Shown piece after piece: positions 7,993-17,800 of a DNA stretch of 38,298 nucleotides. How positions within the stretch are numbered: the stretch's first letter is position 1; the number at the start of each line of letters is the position of its first letter. This DNA comes from JAWLFY01 sp964462125. Lineage in GTDB: Bacteria; Planctomycetota; Planctomycetia; Pirellulales; Pirellulaceae. The stretch is from contig CAYWXT010000017.1 of assembly GCA_964462125.1 (NCBI GenBank), positions 1-38,298 of the forward strand, read 5' to 3'. The notes under the pieces were generated by a model. It did no database searches and was not told the origin of the DNA. It saw only the letters and a list, made by a program, of their open reading frames with translations. A program made the position numbers and the translations under genes.

Positions 7993-9081
7993 TCACTGTC
8001 GGTTGGTCTGCTTTTCTCCTTCCAGCACCCGAAGGATGTCGTCTCCCGTTGCCGCAACCGCCGTGTTGCAGTCGGCGGCGCCGTAATAGACCAGCAGCTG
8101 ATGGTCGATCTGTGCAATTCCCGTGGGAAAAACCACGTCTGGAACGAGTCCATCCCGCTCGAACGGTTCGCTCGGCTCAAGCCACGGTTTTTTCTCCGCC
8201 GCAACGATCCGCCAAGGTTGGTCCCCGTCCAATAACATCGCGGCGCCGACGTATCGTCCTACTTCGCCCTTCTGTTCCGGCCGTTGGTTCCCGTGATAGA
8301 TTTCCAACCAGTGATCACCGACGCGGATGGGGGGACAGCCGCCGCCGACGCGCCCGGTGCTCCATTGAGCGTCGATAGCTAGCAACGGCCGATGTTGGCC
8401 CCAATGGGTCAGGTCGTTCGAGGTGGCGGTCCACATTTCTGGGGCGGTGAAGGGAGTGGCACCGTTTGGGCGGTGAAGTGCAAGGTATTGGCCGCCAACT
8501 CGCTCCGGGAAGAGCGTAACATCTTTGTTCTCGGGCGGGAAGATAATACCGTGACGCTGGAATACCTGGAAATCGGTTGTTGAAGCCAACGCCGTGGCCG
8601 CACCGTGCCGTGATACCGCGACATAGGTGATCCAATACCGGTCGTCGATCCACGTGATCCGGGGGTCTTCGACTCCGTAAGTCTCGTAGGGCGTTTCCGG
8701 TGTAAAGGCGGCTCCCAAGCCTCGGACGGTCTTTCCCGTTCCGCAAAAGACGACACGCAGGTGGGAGGTAAACGTCAGCCGGACGTGGCCCGACTTCTTG
8801 AGACGCACCACTCGGGGGTCAACCAATTCGATGTCGGTTTCGGAAACCCAATCGACTACCGGCCCTGAATCGTGATCCCAGCGAGGGAGCGCCATATAGC
8901 CGGGCCGTTGCTCACGGGGGCGTTCCGCGACACGCACCAACAGCACGACACTCCCGTCCAGTACCGTCGCTCCTGGGTTGAATGCGCCAATCACCTGCCA
9001 ATCCGCATGCGATGGCGGCACGTCTTGCGGAGCCATCAGAAGAAACTTGCTCCAGACTGTCTCGGCTATCATGAACTGCAC
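7993..9081 (-). CDS. Glycoside hydrolase family 130 protein, short form
   Basis: This 362-residue GH130 protein is close to the usual length of the short family members. The visible propeller motifs are IGAFNPGATVLDGSVVLLVRV near the N terminus, the active-site signature YGVEDPRITWIDDRYWITYV (about residues 133-152), then ENKDVTLFPERVGGQY, GGGCPPIR and VFPTGIAQIDHQLLVYYGAAD near the C terminus. Known relatives are mannoside phosphorylases and mannosidases. The start is GTG at 9081 with AGGA upstream; an ATG three codons later is possible. No signal peptide is seen. It is the first gene of the tightly spaced block leading to the glycosyltransferase (60 bases) and the second GH130. The two GH130s differ in length and signature (DPR versus DAR), suggesting different linkages rather than redundancy. 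Confidence 0.88.
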   Translation of the reverse strand: MQFMIAETVWSKFLLMAPQDVPPSHADWQVIGAFNPGATVLDGSVVLLVRVAERPREQRPGYMALPRWDHDSGPVVDWVSETDIELVDPRVVRLKKSGHVRLTFTSHLRVVFCGTGKTVRGLGAAFTPETPYETYGVEDPRITWIDDRYWITYVAVSRHGAATALASTTDFQVFQRHGIIFPPENKDVTLFPERVGGQYLALHRPNGATPFTAPEMWTATSNDLTHWGQHRPLLAIDAQWSTGRVGGGCPPIRVGDHWLEIYHGNQRPEQKGEVGRYVGAAMLLDGDQPWRIVAAEKKPWLEPSEPFERDGLVPDVVFPTGIAQIDHQLLVYYGAADCNTAVAATGDDILRVLEGEKQTNRQ

Positions 9082-9397
9082 CTTTTCCTGACATCATCAT
9101 CCGAGGGACGAGCAGACCGGCGAAGAGAGCCAGGGCAAGCGAACCGCCCCACACCAGCTTCAGCGCAGACGCCGTCAATAAAGCAGCCACGACCCACCGG
9201 TAGTGCTGCTGCTGATCCCGATCCGCTCTTGGATTCGCTGACTGACCAGTGGAAACAACTCGCCAAGCTTCGCGAGTCATTCACCGAACAGATCAACGAC
9301 ACAGAACGCAAATCGGCTCATTTCTCGCTTCGATGTTTCCGCGGGTGCGAAACACCCTTCGGGCGCGATCGGGCGAATCTTCCGATTCCTCGGCGAC
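9082..9397. other. Intergenic gap between sulfatase and GH130, no gene supported
   Basis: The 316 bases between the sulfatase stop and the GH130 start hold conflicting weak signals. A reverse frame starting at 9280 has a hydrophobic run (WVVAALLTASALKLVWGG) but runs into the GH130 start; a forward frame has a short amphipathic stretch (DQWKQLAKLRESFTEQIND). Neither has a clear start and ribosome site. A small GGGTG/CACCC hairpin at 9343-9357 lacks a T run. The promoter for the GH130-GT4 block would be expected here, but I see no convincing -35/-10 pair. Confidence 0.4.
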
Positions 9398-10918
9398 TCA
9401 CCGTGCTGGTTCCGGACGGTCGTAGTCGGGCCACTGGATGCGCCGACCTTCATACCGGGGGAAGGTCCACGATGGCCAGACCGGCCCCTGCTCCTGGACC
9501 TCGTTGAACATCTGCTGCATCTGCGCGACCATCCGCTCCAACCGCTGAGGCTGCTGCTCGCTCAGCTCCTGCGTCTCCGCGGCGTCCGTCCGCAGGTTGT
9601 ACAGTTCGAACTGGTCCAGCTGGCAGCTCTTCAGCTGCTGCATCTGCTCCTCGGTAATGTCGGTCAAATTGCCCTGATCGGTCGGTGAGAGGCTTGCCAG
9701 CAGTTTCCAGTCACCATCCCGGATGGCGACCTGCGGCCAGTCCCGGCGGTAGTTGAACTGCCAGTAAAGCGGCTTCGCACGATCGATCGTCTCGCCCTGC
9801 AGCACCGGTAGAAAGCTGGCACCATCCAACTCGAGGTCCGCAGGCGGATCGATCCCGGCGAGCTGGCAAAGCGTGGGCAGCAGGTCGACTCCGCCGATCG
9901 GTTCGTCACTGACCGACCCCGGCCGGGTCACTCCGGGCCACTGGACCAGGCCCGGCACGCGGATACCGCCTTCCCAGAGCTGCCCCTTGAAACCCCTGAG
10001 CGGCCCCGACGATCCGTGGGGATGCCAGCGGGTCATCGCCGGCCCGTTATCACTGGTAAAGAAGATGAACGTCGAATCGCGCAGGCCGGCCTGGTCCAAA
10101 TGATCCAGCAGCTTACCAAAGGCGGCATCAAGCTGCGTGATGTTGCCGTGGTGCGCCGCCAGGCTGGGGTTCTCCTGCGGCCCGTAAATGGCAGCGTAAT
10201 CGGGATCGGTGGCGATCGGCTCGTGCGGTTCGTGAATGTTGACGTGCAAAAAGAAAGGTCGATCCGGATCACGGACACCGCGGAGCCAACGGATCGCCTC
10301 ATCGACCACCAAATGCGAGGCATAGCCTTCCAGCGGACCGGTCGGGATTCCATTGCGCACGAAGTTGTACGGATTGCGGTGGTTCGGCAGGCAATTGTTC
10401 TGAGTCGCGAACCAGTGGTTGAAGCCCATGTCATCCGGTTGTGGTTGGCCCGGGAGATTGAACCAGCCGTTGAGATGCCACTTGCCGACGACGCAGCTGT
10501 CGTAACCAGCTTGGCGCAGCAGCTGGGCAACAGTGATTTCGCCTTCCCTCAAATGCATCGGCGAAAGGAACGGGATCCAACTGTAAATCCCGGCGCGATA
10601 CGGAGTCCGTCCCGTCATCAAACCCGCCCGTGCCGGGGAACAGTTCGGGGCGGCCGCGTAGCAATCGGTCAGCTTGAGACCTTCGGCGGCCAACTGGTCG
10701 ATGTTCGGCGTCCGAACCCGTTCGTGTCCGTAGCAGCCGATGTCCCCGTAGCCGAGATCGTCGCACAGCACGACCAGGATGTTCGGCGGACCATTCCCTT
10801 GGTCGTCAGCGGCCGCTGTTACCACGACCATGGTGGCCAGAAATGAAACCAGGATCAGCAACGTCGATCGTCTCACGCGTCGTTCCTCGCTGCAGGGGCT
10901 ATTCGTTCTCGATTTCAC
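9398..10918 (-). CDS. Secreted type I sulfatase
   Basis: This is a 506-residue formylglycine-dependent sulfatase that would remove sulfate esters, probably from a sulfated polysaccharide. N-terminal metal ligands appear in VVLCDDLGYGDIG (Asp53-Asp54). The activation motif CSPAR is at residues 93-97, so Cys93 is the residue oxidised to formylglycine. VVGKWHL supplies the conserved Lys/His of the active site, and FIFFTSDNGPAM supplies the second Asp-Asn metal pair. A signal peptide (LLILVSFLATMVVVTAAA) directs export. GTG at 10918 has GAGG upstream; GTG at 10876, also with a good AGGA site, would give a cleaner signal peptide and may be the true start. No maturase (FGE or anSME) gene is in the window. 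Confidence 0.92.
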   Translation of the reverse strand: MKSRTNSPCSEERRVRRSTLLILVSFLATMVVVTAAADDQGNGPPNILVVLCDDLGYGDIGCYGHERVRTPNIDQLAAEGLKLTDCYAAAPNCSPARAGLMTGRTPYRAGIYSWIPFLSPMHLREGEITVAQLLRQAGYDSCVVGKWHLNGWFNLPGQPQPDDMGFNHWFATQNNCLPNHRNPYNFVRNGIPTGPLEGYASHLVVDEAIRWLRGVRDPDRPFFLHVNIHEPHEPIATDPDYAAIYGPQENPSLAAHHGNITQLDAAFGKLLDHLDQAGLRDSTFIFFTSDNGPAMTRWHPHGSSGPLRGFKGQLWEGGIRVPGLVQWPGVTRPGSVSDEPIGGVDLLPTLCQLAGIDPPADLELDGASFLPVLQGETIDRAKPLYWQFNYRRDWPQVAIRDGDWKLLASLSPTDQGNLTDITEEQMQQLKSCQLDQFELYNLRTDAAETQELSEQQPQRLERMVAQMQQMFNEVQEQGPVWPSWTFPRYEGRRIQWPDYDRPEPAR

Positions 10919-10963
10919 CCAGTGTACCTCGCCTGCCCCGCGTCAGCCTTAGACGGCGAACCG

Positions 10964-11010
10964 AAAACGGGCCGGATGGAATGCTGATTTTCTAGAAGAA
11001 CTCCCGTTTT
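10964..11010 (-). terminator. Weak candidate terminator after the PEP-CTERM gene
   Basis: AAAACGGG (10964-10971) and CCCGTTTT (11003-11010) are an 8-base inverted repeat with a 31-base loop, ending in a T run on the reverse strand. It lies 46 bases beyond the PEP-CTERM stop and before the sulfatase start. The long loop makes it weak. Confidence 0.25.
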
Positions 11011-11055
11011 TCTGAAAAGTTTGATGCGATTGCCTCGGCTTGAGACGTGGCGCTC

Positions 11056-11775
11056 TTAACCATCACCGGCGTTCTGCATCCCACATCGGCCACGACGCGC
11101 GACACCGGCAACGCACGCACCGATGCCGAAGAGGGCCCAAAGCGCGATGGATGTTGGCTCCGGGACGACCGCCCTGACGTTGTCGAGTTCCGCGGTGCTC
11201 GTGAGCCCGTCGTCATCGCCGAACAGCGCAAATGAAAGAACGTAGTTCTGTGCCGGAAGCGAAGTGACGTCCAGCGATACCCGTTTCACGTCGCCGGCTA
11301 GATCAGCAACGCTGACCTTGCTGGACGTATCTTCGAACCCACTGGAGTCGAGCGAATAGAACGCGGGAAACAAAGGTCCAATCGACGCCTGAGGCGTTTC
11401 AGCCGTATCGAACAGTGTGGCCTGGAAACTGTCGTTGCTGGCAAAAGGAAAATCCACGCCGCCGTCTACCGAGGAAAGCTGAACCTCGAACGTGAGCCTG
11501 ACAACATTACTGGGAAGAAAAAACGGATGCTCGAGTTGAACAGGCGTTTCAAAAAACCCTGTGATCTGAAATTCGGCAAAGCCTCCGCCGTCGACGGGGC
11601 GTGCAAAATCAGTGAACGGAGTCGCCCCCGTCGTCCATCCCGCAAACGGATTCTCGTCGGAGCCGGGCTGCGAAAAATCACCATTGGCGATCACACCGGC
11701 CGAGGCGGCTGGAAGCTGCAGGCAAGCCAGCCCAAGGATGATCACGCCCCACCCTGCTGTCGTACCACGTTTCAT
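11056..11775 (-). CDS. PEP-CTERM sorted surface protein
   Basis: This 239-residue exported protein starts at ATG 11775, with GGAGAAG six bases upstream; a frame extension to 11859 lacks support and would overlap the giant gene. Residues 1-27 are a signal peptide (GVIILGLACLQLPAASA). The body is a beta-sandwich-like domain beginning VIANGDFSQPG and ending ELDNVRAV, the pattern of choice-of-anchor and jelly-roll surface proteins. The C terminus is a PEP-CTERM tail: VPEPTSIALWALFGIGACVA followed by GVARRGR, the recognition signal for exosortase processing and delivery to the cell surface or extracellular matrix. No exosortase is in the window. It starts 32 bases after the giant gene's stop, so the two are probably co-transcribed. 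Confidence 0.88.
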   Translation of the reverse strand: MKRGTTAGWGVIILGLACLQLPAASAGVIANGDFSQPGSDENPFAGWTTGATPFTDFARPVDGGGFAEFQITGFFETPVQLEHPFFLPSNVVRLTFEVQLSSVDGGVDFPFASNDSFQATLFDTAETPQASIGPLFPAFYSLDSSGFEDTSSKVSVADLAGDVKRVSLDVTSLPAQNYVLSFALFGDDDGLTSTAELDNVRAVVPEPTSIALWALFGIGACVAGVARRGRCGMQNAGDG

Positions 11776-11807
11776 TGTTCTTCTCCGGTTGGGGTCAACA
11801 AACCAAA

Positions 11808-14800
11808 TCAACTCTTCGCTGGACGCGTCGGTCGTTCCGGCAAGCCCGCATCCAGCCACGTGAGTTCGTTTTTCAAAACAAACTCCACGCTTTCGATCTT
11901 TTCAGCAGTCGCGTCGGGCGACACGTCAGCTGCTGGGTGATCCTCAGGCACGATCAAACGGGCCGCCTGATCCGCGGAATCGCCGATCAGTGTGCCTGCC
12001 TCCTCCGCGGCCAATTCTCCGTAAAAGTCATCAATGACCTTTTCGTCCGTTTCCCGTTCGCGCGTCTTGCTCCAGACGAGTCGTTCACCTTCGCCGCGCG
12101 GTCCCGCTTCCGCCTCCAAGCGGCGGTGGAGCTGGTTGATCACGTGCAGGGCGTCCAGGGCGGTTACCTTTCCGTCGCCATTGACGTCGACGAACAGGCT
12201 CGGCGTCACACCGATCGCTGCAGCCAAATCGGCGTCGACAAGCTCGGTTTCCCGACTCAGGTGCTCGATGACGGTCAGCGCGTCCAACGCCGTTACGGTC
12301 CCGTCCGCGTTGACGTCGTAGCGGCTGCTGGGGTTTTGGAAGCGGGCTGGCGGGTCATCCAATGAATCGTCAGGCGACGGTGAACCCGATGCTAGGAGAC
12401 TCTCGCTGTCGCCGCCGGCCGCTGCCAGCACCTTTGGAACAAAGGTGTAGAGCGTGCGAGGCGGCGGCTTGATCGCGATCACCACCGGCTCGGTCGTCTC
12501 TCCCGGAGCCAGGCTCCCGCTCCCCTCGAAATCGAAGTACGGCGTGCCGTCGTCCAGCGTGCCGTGGGCATTTTCCACCGTCGTGCCTTCCGGTCCCAGT
12601 TCGGTCAGCAACAGCCGCATCGGATGAGCCAACGGCTCTCCGGAATCGTTGGTGACCGTTGCATAGAAACCATAGACCCCGGTGAAGCGGTTGAATTGCC
12701 GGCCGAAGAAGTCGACCGTGACTTGATCGGTTACATCTTCCGGACTGTCGTCTTGCACCGGAGCGAAGGTGAAGCTGGCCGCGAAATCGACACTCGCATT
12801 GGCGACCGTATCGAGCACCGCCCCGGTGCTGCTGGTCACGAAGACGGGACCTTCCGGCAGTGAATCACCGTCGTCGCCATACCAGTACCGAACGCGTCCA
12901 TCAGCGAGTTGTTCAACCCGATCGACGGTGACGCCCGTGACCGTCACGTCGCCGGTGTCGAGCGCGCTGGCGTCCAGACCGGCCGCGCCGGGATCGGACC
13001 AGTCGATTTCGACAAAGCCGGGATCGCTTTCGACCGTCGCGCCGTCGGCCGGTTCGACCAGCGTGGCCGTGGGGCCTTGCGTGTCGACCGTGAAAGATTC
13101 GGAAGCAGCGCCGCTCTCGTTGCCGGCAACATCACTGACAGCGCCCGCCAGAAGCGCAACATCGACTTGGCCATCGGTCAACGATTGCCCGTCGTAACTG
13201 TAGCGAACCCGTCCATCTGCAACGATCTCCACCGAGTCGATCGTGACGCCGGAAACGGTCACGTCGCCAGTGTCGATCGTACTCGAGTCGAGCCCGGAGC
13301 TGCCGGCATCGTTCCAGAGGATTTTGACATAGCCGAGATCGGTCGCGGTAATTTCTTCCGGTGTCGGCGTCTCCAGCGCGCCTGCAGGCAGCTGGGTGTC
13401 GAGCGTGACGGTCCGACTCGCTTCGGTCGATCCATCTGCATTGGATGCTTGAACCTCGAGCTCGTTCACACCTTCGGCGAGCGCCACATTTTCGAACTGG
13501 AACTGCCCGCTGCCGTCAGCGGTGACCGTGCCGTCATCAAAGCCATCGCCGTCGATATCCAGCAACACTTCCTGATCCGGGTCGGTCGTGCCCACCAATG
13601 TCACACTCGAGACATTGGTGACATCATCACCAACGGCGCCCGAGTCGGAGTCGGCATCGAGCTGGAATTCCAGCTGCGGCGCGGCCGCGCCGAGCAGCTG
13701 CACGTCATCGATCGTCACCGAGCTATTCTCGGCGCCGAAGCCGAGCAGATCGAAGTAGAGCGTCGCCTCGGTCCCCGCCGGCACGCCACTGAGATCCACC
13801 AGCACATCAATCGGCTCATCGAGGCCCGCGATATCGCCCGAAGCATCCACCGCCGAATTCGTCACCTCGCCACCGAAGTAAAGCTCACCCGACGCCTGCA
13901 AGTTCAGCAGAGCATCCGACTTTGTCAGTCCGGCCGCGGTACCGACCAGCGACTGACCGGTCTCTTCATCGATCAGAGCCACTTCGAAGGCATCAGGTGG
14001 CGCCGACGGATCGCTGCCGAGGCCCGCATCGGCGATCGTAAAGTTCAGTTCGGTGACCCCATCCGGAATCACAAACGACTGCCGAAACTGCGGCAACACC
14101 CGCCCCTGCTCGGTCAGCACACCTTCGCCACCAACTACCTCGGCCGCCCCACGGCGATCCCAGCCAAACCGAGCCGCCGCCGGATCGGCAATACCAAAGG
14201 TGCCGTTGAGGATCTTCTCCGGCAAATCCTCAGAACCTGCAGCCTCCAGCGGGAACGAAACCGCCGCGCTCATCGCTTCTGTCGTGGCCGAGTCCGACGC
14301 CACACCCGCTGCTGCATCGAACGTCATCACCACCGGCAGCCCGTCAGCTGCCGAGCTGTCCGACTCCACCGGACTGACCAACCGCCGAACGCCGGGAGCC
14401 AAAGTCCGGCTCATGATCGACCTGCTATCCGCATCACGATGGGCCAAACCGAGCACATGCCCCAGTTCGTGAGAGATCACCGTCAACAGATCCATTAGCC
14501 CGAAGGCCGGGCTCCCTTCTGACGCGTGCAACTCGGTCGCTGAGACGACTTCGCCGAATTCACTCGACTCCTCGGGAGTCTCATCAATAAACCAGCCATG
14601 GCCGGCGGCGTCAGTGTCGATTATGATCAGGTAGTCACGGTCGACCGTGTTAGTGGTCCAGGCGATCGCCGAGGAAGGGAGATCGGCCGTAGTAAACCTG
14701 AGCGAGTCAAATCGATGCACAGCATCGTCAGCGATACTCGTGGTAGCCACGTTGGGTGCTGGCCGGGTACTACTGCCCCTCGCGTTCCACGATTCCTGCG

Positions 14801-17800
14801 CAGCGGCTTTCAGGGGGGCAATCGCTTCCGTCGCCAGCGGTGCGTCTTCGGCTTCCACGGTTTGAGCTTTTTCGGCCGTAAGATTCTGGGTTGTCCCATC
14901 AACCAAGCTCGGTTCATTGGGGCTTACAACATCCAGGTGGAAGTGGCCATTATGGCCTTTCACATGGACAATTTTGACATTGTCACTGTCATAGGGACTT
15001 AATGGTGGCTGCTCCTCGGGCGGCAGCTCGGCGAGGGTGTCGGAAAAGTCACGGAAGTCGGGATGCGGTTTATAGAAGTACGGGTCGTTGAAGAGGATTC
15101 GCCCGACTCGGGCCCCCGACTGTGGCTGTGCGCGAAGGAACGCGATCATCTGCTGTTCGACCGGCTCACGATCATAATCCGGGTTCTTCACCAAAAGTCT
15201 GCTGTAGTAAGCGTCCGCCAGCAACTGCGCGTTGCCTTCGAAGTCGAGCGCTCGCACCTGCGTGTATCCAGAGGCTAAAAGCCCGTCATCACCGAGGGGC
15301 CGGGCGGCGAACTCGTTCGCGTCCTGGTTCTCCCGATGCCAAAGCACGCCCATGCGGCGGATGTCCAGACCGTACGTTCCCCCCTTGTACGGCTGCTGAG
15401 GGGCCTCCACCAGGACTGCATAGGCACCTGTACTCGGCAACGTCTGCACGGTGTCGATGGTCGCTTGGCCGTCCGTGATCGAACTCTCGTCCAGCGTCTC
15501 TGAAACGGCCCCGTTCGTGTCTAGCCGGACCAGTCTCACTCGCCCGCCTTCAACGCCGTCGGGGCCATCGAAATCGATCCGAAGAATCCGTTCTCCCTCG
15601 ACACCCATAAACACACTCTGGTCTATCTGACCGGGCGCGTCCAAGATTCCCGCCTCTGCTTGATGATACCTCGCCGCAACCAGTCCTTCCACATCGTTGG
15701 CCCCGGCTGGGACGGGAAATAGCGGAACTGCAACGACATCGTCGTTCTCCTTCGTCACTGCTTTCGTCGTGCCATACCACTTATAAAACTTGGCGTTGTT
15801 TTTGTTCGTGAAAGAACTAAAAACATGTGGCACGTTGACGTCGATGTCATTTCCGTTCTCGTGTGAGCTATGGCCGCCGTTTGGCCCTCCCTGCACGTTG
15901 CTTAGGTCAGTGATGACCAGTAGCGGAAAGCCAGCACCAGGCTCCTGTTCATCCAGTTCTCTGATTCTTTTGACTTCATCCAGTACCTCCTGCAGCCAAG
16001 ACGTTCCCCATTGCCCTTTCTTGGGACTTTCTTTCTGCTGTTCTGTCGGTCCACCAAGAGATCCCGACCAGATGAACGGATCTGCAACGACTTTTTTCCA
16101 TTGCGGAGCTTCCACAGCATTCAGCCAGTTGACGGCCTGGGAAGTCTGTGCAGGATCACTTGGTTGGATCTGTCCATTTAACGAGCGCACGTTCGCCTTG
16201 CTGTCCGGACGCGGAGTATCGTGAGGTGGAATGTTAAAGATCGCCGACTGGAATACTCGGATCGCCCATCCGGTTTCACTGAGCAAAGCCCCGCCAGTTG
16301 GATAGACAGGCGTATCCATGTGACTGATTATCACGCCGTCAACAGTAAGCAACCTGTTTTGAAAACCTGGCCCAACTTCGCCGTCACTGCCCTTGATTCC
16401 TTCTTCCTGTGGATTCGTAGAGGGATAACCAAAATACCGCAGTCGCTGCTCGACACGATAGACATCCAGTGGGAAGTTTGCATTGTCTTCACCGGCAGAG
16501 ACATCTCCGACAGTGCTTTCGATCTCAAATTCGCTGAAGCCCGGCGTAACCTCAATGTGAAGCGTCGAGGTGCGCTGCCGGACTTCTCCGTCGACCAGAT
16601 ACTCGACACGGAACGGAATCACCGCGGTCTCTCCGGCCTGTTCGTCAATTCGTTCTTCAACCCCATCAACGATTGCCGGCGCGTCAATTTCGGGAATGAA
16701 GTAGAACGCTCCTGTCTGCGGAAGATCGTGCGTGACATCGCCGGAGACCTGAATCCAGGAAGACGGCACACCAGAATCGCCTGCTCCCACGAACGGCCCA
16801 GGCTGGACGATGTAGCGTGGTGGTTCCGGGCCGACGAAGTCAGGTTCAGGCACAGTTGCCACGCGACCGTGCTCGCCAAACAGCGCCGATAACTTGAATG
16901 GCTGCTCGACGCCCTCGAGGCTTGACAATGAAAGCTGGCCGCCATCCGCTAGAATCTCTGCCAGATTGATCTCAGTAATATCGCCCAGCTTGGCGTCAAC
17001 TCGGAGGCAGGGATCACCCTGTTGACACGGAACGTAATAGATATTGTCCAGCAACAGTGTGCTGTCGAGGGCGTTGAGTGCGCCGGGCGCCGATAGCTCC
17101 ATGGTCAGCCAGGCCGGAACACCGCCTGTAATCGGAGAAAGATTCTCCAAGACCTGAGCGATTGTGGTGCCGGGAATCACGTTGCCGACCGTTGACTCAT
17201 CGGCAGCGAACCGATCGAGCGACAGGTGTAAGCGACGAAAGCCATTCGTCTCCTCTGAGACGGTCGCGAACTGCTGCTCATCCGGCGACCAGACGTACTC
17301 GTAGCGAATGAAGTCGGTCTCAAATGGATCGGCGCTGCCTTGCACCAAAAAGGATTTTGGGACGTCGAGGAAAACAGCAAATCGGTCATCAACGAAAGCT
17401 GCTTCCTTGATCCAGATATCGAGCGCCAAGTCTGTCTTGTCTGCCGGGATGGTATGCAGATTGTGTCTGAGAGTAGCCGGACTGCCCCCAAGGCCACCGA
17501 GTCGTGCGGCGTGGTTTCCAAACTCGGTTTCCTGTACCTTGGCGCCGCTGAACAACCCGCCGCCATGGAGGCTCCAGCCCTCATGCAATTCGGTTTGGAA
17601 GAACCCGAGAAATCCGCCGTCGAGACTGGGCTTCTTTTCAAAACCACCATTCAACAGCGTGGGGAGCGGTTCGTCCTCGAAAGATGATCCGTTAGTATCC
17701 GGCGATTCGAGTGCCTGCGCAATCGGACGACGTTCCGTACCACCTCCGAGCTGCGAATAGAACCACCCGGTGCCAACTCCTTCCCACACAGCGTCCTGTG

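Noticed and set aside
8872..9507. Forward frame of 211 codons across the GH130 start, the gap and the sulfatase end
   Set aside because: It overlaps two well-supported reverse genes. Only a short amphipathic stretch in the gap looks protein-like, and no start or ribosome site supports it.
11776..11859. Upstream extension of the PEP-CTERM gene to 11859
   Set aside because: It would overlap the end of the giant gene. The ATG at 11775 has a good GGAGAAG site and begins a clean signal peptide.
12909..14498. Forward frame of 529 codons opposite the giant gene
   Set aside because: It mirrors the matrixin, jelly-roll and Ig-like coding sequence; the translation is Arg/Gly/Asp-rich with no family motif. 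It is a by-product of GC-rich codons on the other strand.
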